Of a stretch of 64,000 nucleotides of DNA, positions 25,328 to 35,492 are shown one piece after another. Each line of letters opens with the position of its first letter. The first letter of the stretch is position 1. Below the pieces are notes generated by a model. That model saw nothing but the letters and a program-made list of their open reading frames with translations, was not told where the DNA came from and made no database searches. Made by a program: the position numbers and the translations under genes. Source of the DNA: Klebsormidium nitens (taxonomy: Eukaryota; Streptophyta; Klebsormidiophyceae; Klebsormidiales; Klebsormidiaceae); NCBI GenBank assembly GCA_000708835.1, contig DF236955.1, positions 1-64,000 on the forward strand. The letters run 5' to 3'.

Positions 25328-28300
25328 ATGGCACTCAAAGCATCTTGTTCGATGTCTACCGTCTCATTCAGCGGAGTCGCTGTGCGTGCTCCACAGGATT
25401 GGGTCCGTTCCAGCCTGCAGTGGCCAGCCACGTGCATGTATCCTCCTCGGCACATGCACACCGATACCTCCCTGCAACGCTGCCGCACGCCCTGGCACTC
25501 TCCGTGTTGCTCAAAGCGGCAAGAGACTGAGCGGACACTTTCGTTGTTGGGCAACAGGAGCCTTGAGAGAAGGGGCAGCGGTCAGTCTGCCTTGGCGGTG
25601 CCCGGCTCAGAGCATCAAGCAGCTTTTGCCACCACGATAAACAGTCCTGCACGCAGAAGAAGCTCGGAAGTGGGGTCGGGGAGGTATGCCGCCAGCGTGA
25701 TTCGGACAAGGGGAGGGAGGAAGCGCATCCGCCGGGCAAAGGACGGGGATGGGGAGGAAAACGATGACAATATGGATGAGGTGTGTGGGGTTTCATGCCC
25801 AATAGAAAATGACTCCTCTTCCCGTCCCTTGTGTCTTCCTTTCGCTGCCCTCTCCTTAGAGCAAATTGGTCTTTTGGCGGTGGTGTGGCACATAGTGCGC
25901 GCGGATAATCCCGGCTGATGAACTGCAAGATCAGTAGAACAACTGTTCATCATGCCTCGAAATCACAGTAGGAAGGTCTTTGCGCTCAACAAGCAAAGCT
26001 GTGCCGTTGGTGTTTGTTAAGAAGAGCGACACCTGTGGCAACTGTTCTGATTATGCTAATCAAACTCAAGGCTAATTTGTCAGAGGCAGACACGGAGCAG
26101 GAGTTCGTGTCTTATAGAGGTTTTCGGCCCGGGGAGGTTCTCGAAATGTTACTCTCCATTTTCTGGAAGCCTGATTGGTAACTGTAACCAATTCCTTTCA
26201 TGGCTGCCAGCGATACACTTCTCTCGAGGATGCCCCCATCTACGGCAGTGTTCATGGGGACTCTTTTGACTACGATGATCAAAATGAAGTGCCGTCTCCC
26301 CTGGCGGAGGATGCAAGTACAGAGGAGAGAAGTGCGGGGAATGAGGAGCCTGTGGAAGGTGAGCCAGGCATCCGCTTCTGCAAAGTTTGTGAAAGGGTGG
26401 CTGGATGTTGAGTAGCTTTGCAAAGACACCAGTGCAATCTGTATGAAAGCCCTTGGGAAAGGGCATCAAAGTGAAGTTTCCTTTGGGGGAGATCGTGCTT
26501 CCCCTGATGAGCTGACTTCGCAGACTGGGCGTTGAGCTCAAAGTTAGGGTGATTTGACCTAATCTGCTGGCCCAATCGAAAGGACAGTCAACTTAGGCCC
26601 CAAGAATATAAAACGCAAGTAGCGGACTTGTCTTGCCTGTGCCTCCTTCAATCCTCACACTGCTCTTTTGAACAATATCGTTGATTTTCCCGCTTGGCAG
26701 AACAAGAGGCGTCTCCAAGTGACCGGGTGCTTGCCTCCACTTCGGAAGAAAAGGGAACCTCTAAGAACGGGGCGGCCAGCCGTGAGCCAGACATGGAGCA
26801 AAAGGGGATGCTGAGATCAGTAACCGTGTCAACTGCTTTGCCTAAAGAGAAGGTTAAGAAGACGGCAAAAAGCGGGAAGAAGGTAGCGGGTAAGAAGAGT
26901 AGGAGCAGCACGAGTTTGGAAAGTGCAAATGGGGTCAGCAGAAGTGTGGATGAGGACAGAACTGAGGTCACCAGTCAGAAGAAGGGGAAGACGTCAATGG
27001 ACAAGGCTGGGGTTGGTTCTAATACGGAAGCGGAGGGGAGCAGAGCAATCAGGAAAGAGGCCCAAGAGAAGCCTGTGAAAAAGAAGAAGGCCGCTGCGCC
27101 GAAGTTGAAGAGGAGCAAGGCATTCAACGGAAGGATGCGGGAAGGCGAACTGGCAGTGGCAAGGACGGAAACTTTATCCCAAAACGGCGCTCAGCCTTCG
27201 CAAGCGAGCACAGCAGTGGAACAAAAAGAAACCTTATCCCAGAACGGCGCTGAGCCTTCGGAAACGAGCACCGATGTGGAAGAGGAGAGCTTACTGGACC
27301 GCATTGCGAGCAGCTTGCAGGCAGGATCGAGCAGTTCCAAGAGCGACATCAGTAGTGGCGCTCTTCAGTTGAGATTCCATTCGGGTTGTGCATTTGTCGT
27401 GACGGCGGCGGCTGCTAAGCGTGTTGAGGACCTCGTGAAGGAGGGGGAGGCTGCCGGGGTCGGGGCGGGGCTGTTGGGAGCGGCGTCCAGCCTGGTTGAC
27501 AATCTAGTCGATTCTGCGCAGACTGGGGGCGAGGTGCGTAAAACTTTCTTGTGCTCTACTTTGGTGACCTGCTTTCGGCATGATTGCGAAGTGAGTATAC
27601 TTTGTGGTGTTACATTGGGCAGTTGTGTCCTCAGTGCTGCGCTTTGTTCTGGACACGCACTCTCATAAAAGTGCGTTTGTGACATGATCTTGGCCAAGCA
27701 TTGCCGCTTTCGCTGATTGGGTTGCTAGTTAGAGCGGCATGTTCTTTCTGGAGCTGAAGTTAACGTTTATAACTAGGCTGCTTTTTGTGATCGTACGAGG
27801 GCTTCTCTGGGCGCTGAGAAGTGTGCTGTTTAGTTGATGATCCTTTCAGGTGCTTCTTGCTGGGGAAGCACCTAAAACATACTTTTCTACTTTTTTTAAA
27901 TGTTTCGGCTGTTGCGCCCCACTTTCATGCCCCACCTTCTCAAACCCCACGATGACGAACTGAGTTTTTTTTTGACGACGGACTTCTCTTTCGACAAGAT
28001 GGGAATATCAATCCGATTTTGTCAGGTGTAGGGACTACAAAACTTCAGGAACTTGAAATGTATTGGTCAAATTCTAGAAGTTGGAAGCTGGATGATTCCT
28101 CAAGTGTCTCGTACCTGCTTTCGACTGTTGGTCCAATCCTTCGTAGTACGCAAACGGTTTTTCAACACTCGTGTCAACACTCGTGTCTTTCTTCCCGCTT
28201 CCTCGCCACCACAGATTGTGAGCGCGGTTGGGGAGGCTGTGGTTGAGTCTGTGAGTGGGGCAACCGACGCGGTTACGGGGACGGTTAGCCAGCTAAGCGA

Positions 28301-31300
28301 GCAGGTTATGGAGGTGGTTAGCAGCGGGGTAGAGGAGGTGACTGACTCGATCAGCGAGACTGTGGCAAGCCTGGGAGCGCAGGCAAACCCTCGCGCCTCG
28401 TTTGCATTTCTTGTGACTTCATAACTCCGGCAACTTTTCTATCTGTTAAAAGACGAACGGAGTGATACTCGCTCTGCTTGTACGAAGGCATCAGTCTCTG
28501 CACGTCCATTTTGGGGGTGTGAAAACCACACACTTCGCCCCGTTCCCGCTTTGTAACGCGTTTCCCGCTTCAGTCGTTCTGAGTGTTCTATGTTCTTCTT
28601 TCTGCCACATCTCCTTCTGCGCATGCCGGATTCAACACAAGCACAAATCGTTCTGCTGCGACTCTGGCCCTTTCCTCGAAACCACCCAAACAAACCCGCT
28701 GACGTCACTCTGTGCTGGCCAGATCACTGATACCGTTGAATCGGCCGGGGAGTCGGTATCTGCGCTCGTCGAGACTGTTGCCGACACGGTAGACACGGTG
28801 ACGTCGTCAATGGCTGAGACTGTGGACAGTGTGACGTCAACGGTCGCGGAAACAGTGGGTGACGTTGGCGAGGCGGTTGTCAGTCTCATGACGGAAGAAG
28901 AGGAGCTCGGTAGGCCGACATCCGCATCTGGTCTTCCCTCTGCGCTTTTCTTTGCTGCTGTTTGGGAGACGCTGCGTCTCCCTCGTTGCTGGACCCACGT
29001 ATCCGACTGGTGCAAGGTCGACTGGTGAGGTAGTGTTGAAGTCCCCGCGTCAGCGAGGCGAAGGGCTCTGGATGCCAGTCGGATGCAGAAGTCAATATGG
29101 AGTCCTACTTTGAGATCTGGGATGGATCGCCGTCGTCCACTTGGAAACGTCTTGCCTGTGACATTCTACCCGGAATTGAGAGTTGAGCCTTCTGAGGACT
29201 TGGCGCCCGTCAGTCAAAATTTGCACCGTTGTTGACAGACCCTCCTACTTCACTCCAACCGACAGAAATCCTCCGTCCAATGATCTTGATATTGATCTCA
29301 ACCTCTTGGGTTTCTGAATCAAGTCCTCCGTTAGTCGTTATTTCTAAGCACCTGCAGCCCCTGAGATCTAGCCTCTCCCTGCTTTCCTTCAATATAGTGG
29401 GAATCGTACTATCCAACTAGACTCTCTTACTCACTGCCCTGTTCGGCTCCTTCGTTTCGGCGTTACCGAATATGAGGCATTCCGCAAAAAGGCCAATCAC
29501 TGCTTTGCTTCGCATACTCAAACACCAAAACTACCAATTGATTTTAAACAAACAGCCCACGGAAATAAACAGCCCACGGAAATAAACAGGTTACTTCTAA
29601 ATCAAAAATAATAAATCAAATTGACCGAGTTCGAGGCGCTCCGCAACAAGTCTAGCCCACAGCTGCGCGGCCGGACACCCTGCGCCACTCTCAAAACAGC
29701 TCGAATCCAAGTTCTTCGAACCCCTTAGACCTAAACCCCTGGGGTTTGTGAAACCTCGCAGGCGGCACCGAGTTTGAGGCGTTCCGCAACCAAGCCGGCC
29801 CGCAGCTGCGCGGCCGCGCGGAGCTTCGATCTGTGCGCGCTCTCAAAACTGCTCGAACCCTAAAACGGCAAACCCCTTAAACCGCTAAACCTCTGAAACA
29901 TTAACCCGTGCAGGCGACACCGAGTTCGAGGCGTTCCGCAACCAGGCCGGCCCGCAGCTGCGCGGCCGCGCGGGGCTGGACAACCTGCGCGTGCTCTCGG
30001 ACGGCGCGAACCTGATGCAAGTCATCTCCGACGCGTACACGTTCACGCTCAAGCTGCCGCCGCTCCAGTTCTCGCTCGTCGTTGTGGTTCTTCCGCTGCT
30101 CATGAGTTTGGTGTTCACCGGGGTCTACCTGTTAGATATGCAAGGCTTAGTTCCGGACGATAGCGTGCAGAGCATTTATGACGGGCTGCAGAAGGGGGGA
30201 CACGTGGCGGAGGCGCACTGGTACGCGCTGTTCCAGGTGAGGGAGACTGCCAAAGGACCCGCGGTTATTTCCGTTTAGCAGATAACTCTTCAATTTAGCA
30301 ATAGTAAGCTCTAGCAAAAGTAAGCTCCCGCACTAACACTAAAATCCTAACCCACGGAATTACCCGCTCCGCACCCGAACCCATCCTAACCTCCAAACTA
30401 ACCCTACCCGTCCCAGGCTGGTTACCTTACTATTGCTAAAGCTTACTATTGCCAAATTGAAGATTCTTGTTTAGCAGCCCCCTTTGTTCGAGTAATTGGT
30501 TGTTTTTGCCCCAGACCACGTGTTCGTTTATCAAATATACCAAACGGACACATGTTTAACACATTCTGTATATGTTCAATCGGACGTTCCTTTATTGATG
30601 TTCTATTATCCAGTTCTCTTGAAGTGTAGCGTCTCGACTCCGCCACGATCGTGCTTTAAGTCAGGTGGTTACGGACCAGCATACAGGAACCTCACACATA
30701 CCCCGAGTCATTCTTCGACTTGTTCTGCTCACTATAGCCGCACTTGCTCTCTTTAGCGGCTTTGGATGTGCAAACCCGTCTCTTGTCTCCACTTCGAAAG
30801 CCCACTACCAAGTCAATATCAATCGCTCTGTCCGCCTCGCCAGGCGTTATGGTAAGCCTCTGTTAGCATCTGAAGCCATTTTGCCACTCTGACAGGGCAT
30901 TGTGGAGTTACTCTAATTCTCGCTCTGTCTCTCTCTTCAGGTGTTCATGTTCAGCCTCTCTCTGGCGACCGGCTTGCAGCCCGTGCTAGCCCCCGTGACG
31001 CCCTTCTCCTTCGTGGCCGCCAATGTGAATGCGCTCCTCGCCCAGCTGCTTTTCGTCTTCCTCAGTGGCTCCGGCAAGTAATCACACCTATCTGCTTTTC
31101 AGTCCTTCTCTGGCGTCCTTGGTTCCTGCCTCTCAGTTCCTGCCCGGAGCTTCCTGTCGTTCGTTCTTTGCATTTTACAGGGGCATGGTTTGCTCGTCGG
31201 TACCTCCCTCGGTGTCTGGAACCGTTTTCACGTTCTCTCAGTTGGTGTGGCATGCAATATGTGAATGTTGTCCTCAGCATAAGCTCTTCAATCATGGACA

Positions 31301-33767
31301 CTGATCTGACAGCAGAGTCTGAATTTTTCCTGATGGTCCTGTCCCAAGACGACTGGATGGCCCTCAATGGGCTGCCCTCAACAAATCAAAACGACAAGTT
31401 GTTGCTCGGCATCCGCCTCGCATCCGTTCAGCATCTCGTGGGCTTCCATTTTCTCCCAAACCGATTGGTATGCGTCAAGGCTGCCAGTCCTGGAACCTTG
31501 CGCCTACCAAAACATAGAGCAGCGTGGCCGTTATAGAAACAGACTGCGACTAATACAGACAAAGAAGCCCACCTTCCTGTCCATTGACGCAGAATCTTCG
31601 TCTGTTTTGCAGTGTTTGCTCGGTTGTCGCAACGGTCGAGGCCCATCCGGTGCTCTACGGTGGCCCTCATTTGCCCCCCCTGCCACGAGAACCGGTCCGG
31701 CAAAGAGTGGAGTAACAAGTAAGCCTCTCTTTCCGCAGCGACTCGTTTGAGTCCTATTATATCGTAATCTAAAATTCCCTTCAAGGGATGCGGTGCTTGT
31801 TGCGGTGGGGCTTCGACGTTGGTTGGTTGTCTAGAGAGGTTGACCACGAGGTTTGCAAGATTAGATAACTGGCGCGCGGACTCTTCGGTCTTTCAGCGCA
31901 CCAGCGTTGTTGGCATGTGCGCACAGAAGACGCGACCTGCTCTTCATGGGCGGCATGCATCCTAATCTCGCGGCATATAATGCAATTTTCGATTGATGTC
32001 CTTGCTTGTCAGTCCCGTCCGAACCAACGCACGATCTAAAGCGACTGGTTCATTGACCTCTTGGCACAATTGCATCTTCGTCTTAATGGGGTTTCTCATT
32101 GGGCCACCGAAAGAATCTTTTGCCTTCTGCCTGCTGGTGAAGGCACGAGAACTTCGGGACCGGAGCGACGTTGTAGCCCGCAGGCTGGTTCTCTGGTCGC
32201 CGTTCGTGCAGGGTGCTGATTGGACAGGTACGCATTATACTTGTGTCCTCTTTTTTCGGGTTACCTTTTCCCACTCCTTCACGTGGCGCCATCTTGCTGC
32301 GAAGCTCACCTATCTTGTCGCCTTTCGTTGCAGGGTGCTCATGGCCAGGTACGTACTGGTGGGGACGCGCCCCTCGGAGCTGGTGGACGTGAAGGTGGAC
32401 CTGACATTTCACTACAACACGCTGACGCGCAACGGCTCTTACTTCAACCGCCAGGTGTCGCTGAAACTGGTGCGTCGGACAGTGCCACGTGGCAGCTTGT
32501 GAATCACCTAAGCGAAAGTTTGTGCAACTTTCCTGGTCCACCCTGTGCTTCTTGGAGCGATCGAGGGGGCTTACTTTTGACGTTGACAATCTGCGGGCTC
32601 GAAATTTGTGCGAGGAAAAGTTGACTATTGTCGAGCTGGAAGAGCAGCAATGAGATTAAGGGCTGCCAGAGCAACGCCAGAGCAACAAACGATGCAGCTA
32701 TTTTGGGAGTAATTCAATCGATTGAAGAAGCCACAGTCCGCTTCCAAGAGTTCGAGGACTGGTGAGAAAGGGACGTGGAAAAGTGGGCGAACGGAATGGG
32801 GAACCGGAACGGGAACCGGACCGGAAACCGGACCGGAAACGGAAGAACTCATTTGTGCGCAGGTCCGATCGGAGGTGGCCCACCAGACGGGCGGCATGCT
32901 GGTGCGCCACGTCATCGACGAGAGCAGCCCGCTGTACCGGCGGACGGAGGAGATGCTGAAACGGGAAGACGCCATCTTCAAGCTTAGCGTGGTGAGTAGC
33001 ACTCTCATGATGGGTTTTTGATCTGGCATACCATTGTGCCAATGAGGGTGTTCATCGACCGATCGCTTTGGCCTGGCAGAGAGATTGGGCTCTTGAATCG
33101 AAGACGCCCTCTTCAAGCTCAGCGTGGTGATAGCACTTCGTGGAAGGATAATGGGCGTGGCGTTTTTGCGATTGAGATTGTCCTACAGACGATTCGGCCG
33201 AGGCCATTTGGTGTGGCTTAGGAACTGGACACTTTAAATGGAGGAGAATTTTGTATGGGAAAACGCCGTCTTTAAGCTTAGCGTGGTCTTCTACAGCGAA
33301 CTTGTGCGCGGGCGCCGTAGTGTGTGAATGAGGACGTTCGCTGAACGGGGGCGTTTGGTCTCGCAGAGAATCGTGCATTCAAAGAGACTTCCGGTTCCAA
33401 GCTGAGCAGGGTGAAGCTTACTTGCAAAAGGTGCAGTGCTGAGCACAACACTTTGGAACCATTTTGAACCACTCTGCCTGTTCGTGGCAACGAGAGTTGC
33501 GAAAGTGAGGCAGCTTGGATGCGTAACGCCTTCAAGAGGCCGGCTCTCAAAAACGTTCGGTGTGTGCAGGTTGGCCTGGAGCGCTCGTCGATGCAGTCCG
33601 TGTTCGAGTTGCAGTACTACTGTGTGGCTGATGGGGATGTCATTTGGGACGCAGAGTTCGAAGACGTGGTGCTTGTGAACAAGTCTATGCAGAGGGTTAT
33701 TGACCAGTCAAAAGTTAGCCGGTGGAGATCGGTTCCGACCACTGGTTACCGGACTATCAGTGCGTGA
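25328..33767 (+). CDS. Inward-rectifier (Kir/KirBac)-fold membrane protein with transit peptide and long repeat region; no canonical selectivity filter (11 exons)
   Basis: CDS: join(25328..25780, 26211..26358, 26701..27533, 28215..28382, 28723..28909, 29914..30236, 30941..31073, 31613..31718, 32334..32469, 32863..32991, 33570..33767), 937 aa; all phases agree. The N-terminus (MALKASCSMSTVSFSGVAVR) looks like a chloroplast transit peptide. Residues 150-350 are Lys/Glu/Ser-rich. A 20-aa tandem repeat (ETLSQNGAxPS...) lies at about 356-395. Amphipathic Val/Thr repeats of the AETVDSVTSTV type occupy about 425-595. The C-terminal third is Kir-like: slide helix, TM1 (about 646-672), pore-helix region ending SLATGLQPVLAP (about 709-720), TM2 (about 728-753, ending VFARLSQ), then an IRK C-terminal immunoglobulin-like domain with SLKLVRSE, HVIDESSPLYRRTEEML and VIWDAEFEDV. 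The Kir filter T-x-G-Y-G is absent. Exon 7 (31073) and probably exon 4 (28382) use GC donors. A chloroplast or other plastid-membrane location and loss of K+ selectivity are inference. Confidence 0.82.
29550..29590. repeat. Tandem repeat, about 18 bp x 2, in intron 5 of the Kir-like gene
   Basis: Two copies of an AACAGCCCACGGAAATAA unit lie adjacent, followed by a partial third. They lie just upstream of the exon-6 echoes. Confidence 0.8.
29622..29913 (+). repeat. Two decayed tandem copies of the exon-6 start of the Kir-like gene
   Basis: The first roughly 90 bp of exon 6 plus its upstream intron tail (exon starts 29914) appear twice more upstream. The CCGAGTTCGAGGCG word falls at 29625, 29768 and 29920 (offsets 143 and 152). 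The second copy even keeps a CTCGCAG acceptor and about 40 open codons, but then hits TAA at about 29877. Identity falls with distance from the real exon. Confidence 0.88.
30282..30468. mobile_element. MITE-like inverted-repeat element in intron 6 of the Kir-like gene
   Basis: A 37-bp arm at 30288-30324 is inverted at 30426-30462 with only 3 mismatches, separated by about 100 bp of C/A-rich sequence. The 9-mer GTTTAGCAG flanks both sides (30273-30281 and 30469-30477) and could be a target-site duplication. No transposase is present. A 9-bp duplication would suit a Mutator-like origin. It could also be a simple inverted duplication. Confidence 0.6.
32212..32233 (+). repeat. Decayed copy of the exon-9 start of the Kir-like gene
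   Basis: TTCGTGCAGGGTGCTGAT...ACAGGTACG at 32205-32230 resembles the real acceptor and exon start TTCGTTGCAGGGTGCTCAT...CCAGGTACG at 32326-32355, offset about 122 bp. It keeps an acceptor-like AG followed by a donor-like GTACGC. Confidence 0.6.
32798..32846. repeat. Short GGAACC/GGAAAC repeat upstream of exon 10
   Basis: Repeated (A)CCGGAAC or CCGGAAA words lie immediately before the ATTTGTGCGCAG acceptor of exon 10 (32863). The purine-rich run replaces the usual polypyrimidine tract. Confidence 0.7.
33040..33425 (+). repeat. Three decayed tandem copies of the exon-10 end and donor of the Kir-like gene
   Basis: The exon-10 end GACGCCATCTTCAAGCTTAG with its donor (32968-32996) recurs at about 33103, 33262 and, weaker, 33386, with offsets of about 135, 159 and 124 bp. 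The first copy also keeps the bases GTGATAGCACT resembling the donor region. Between the copies, intron-derived words (TTCATCGACCG versus TTCGCTGAACG, and GGCAGAGA versus CGCAGAGA) repeat too. Confidence 0.8.
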
Positions 33768-35155
33768 AGGTCTCTTGATTCTTGGCCAATAAAGGGTGCT
33801 CAAAGAGCGCGCTTGACCCTTTTTCGATTGCTATCATCGTACTACTAATACTGCAGTGTACTTTGCTAGTGGAAGTCGTTGGTAGAAACTAAGGCAGCCA
33901 TTATTGAGAGAGCTTGTAGGGCAGAGCGATCATTGAGAAAGCTTGTGGGGCACTGCGTAGATAGAGGAGTCAGAGTCAGTGATTTGACAGCACCTTTCAG
34001 CCGCAGCAAGCAGATTCCTTAAATTTGACGTTCTAACATCCCGGCATATATTGATCAGCATCCAGTCCTTCTTGGTGACTCGACGATAACGAATCTGTTT
34101 GAAAAGTTTGCGTCGAGTCGACCCTCAGCAGCAACTTGGTTAGTATCACTCGGATGCTTCGATTGGTGTTCATCAGTGCAGTGCTTAATGGCAAGGGGCT
34201 TGCAAACTGATCGGGTTGCCTGTAGCAAAGGAGATAAACCTGAGTCACATGTGCGTCTATGCAAAACTCTATCACGCGTCAATGCTATGCAGAATTTGAC
34301 ATGATATGTAGTGGGCGGCCATGATCACTGAACACTGCTGCCAGCACCGGTCGGATTGATAAGACCGTCATCATCAACCTATGTGACCACACTGGCGCCG
34401 TTAACTAAGTGTCGATGTCCAGCTTGCGCGCGCACCAGGAAGCGGCGCCACCATAGCATGTCAAGTCTGCGCAAGCTACAAACTTACACAAGATCGCTCA
34501 GCATGCACGATCAACAATCCGAAGCTGTCAAAGTATGACGGCACATATGGCTATCATTATATTTGAGTAAAAGTAATTCATCCTGTTGCATTGTAATTAT
34601 AGCTAGGATGGCCGCGCGCACTGCGCTGAGTGACCCGCGGGCCGGTCACTCAGCAACGCGTTGCTAGCTCTATAGCCACGGCCTCGATTGTGCACATATG
34701 CATAATGGCACAAGCTCTGAATGTATATACATGGGCATACTAACGATGTACTGAGCTACTGCCAGTGACCGAGGTCAGCTTATAAGTCTTCTAAGATTTC
34801 CAAGAAGCTTACTAGAATAGTGCCGCCCGGCCACGTCTCAAGTCGACAGCATGGTAATCAGTTGAGCGAAACTCATTATATATGGTCTGAGGTTCTGCCA
34901 GATCCTTGTAATTATTGGATTCTACCGTTGACCATTACGACGTGACAGGCTTGCATTCCCCCATAGCGGACCCTAAGTGCAAAAGGGACCAGTCGGATGC
35001 TCGGCCGCCTTTCGAGGTAAATTTTTTATGAATGACGCCATGCCGCGCCAAACTCAGCCGGCATCAGAGGTCAGTGCAGTTGATCGGACAGCTGCTGGTT
35101 TGTATGCAGTGATTCGAGGTTCGAGGCAGTATATTCTCACAAATCAACATCCTAC

Positions 35156-35224
35156 CTACAGCTAGCGGCTAGTACAGGTTTCTCAAGAATCTACAGCTTG
35201 CGGCTAGTACATGTCTTCTAGAAC
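35156..35224. repeat. Tandem repeat, about 35 bp x 2
   Basis: CTACAGCT(A/T)GCGGCTAGTA followed by CA(G/T)GT-type sequence occurs at 35156 and again at 35191. The copies differ at several bases. Confidence 0.75.
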
Positions 35225-35336
35225 TTTCCAGACATTCCGCGCATTGAGCTCAGGTAATGGTTGCTTGCTTGCTGTGGCTCGCTTGATTACAAATAGAACT
35301 TCAATAGTCCCGCTCACTGAGCTATGGTAAAAGTAC

Positions 35337-35388
35337 CTCGCTTGCTGTGTCTCGCTTGCTGTGTCTCGCTTGCAGTATCTCGCTTGCG
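35337..35388. repeat. 14-bp tandem repeat, about 3.7 copies
   Basis: CTCGCTTGCTGTGT occurs twice perfectly, then as CTCGCTTGCAGTAT and a partial CTCGCTTGCG. A related word lies at about 35258-35285. Confidence 0.85.
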
Positions 35389-35492
35389 TAAGGAAAGTAG
35401 GTCCAGATCTCGTTAGGTTCCGCTTGCAGATCCATAGAACAAGTTACATTTGACACGGAGGACCCGAGAAAGCTTTGACCGCTTCGCATATA

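Larger units (their letters stand above)
33768..35492. other. Convergent intergenic region, Kir-like gene / UGT
   Basis: An AATAAA at 33788 lies about 20 bp past the Kir stop. A perfect 11-bp inverted repeat (GCTGAGTGACC / GGTCACTCAGC, 34625-34654, 8-nt spacer) and two tandem repeats (listed separately) occur. No coding signal is convincing. Confidence 0.5.
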
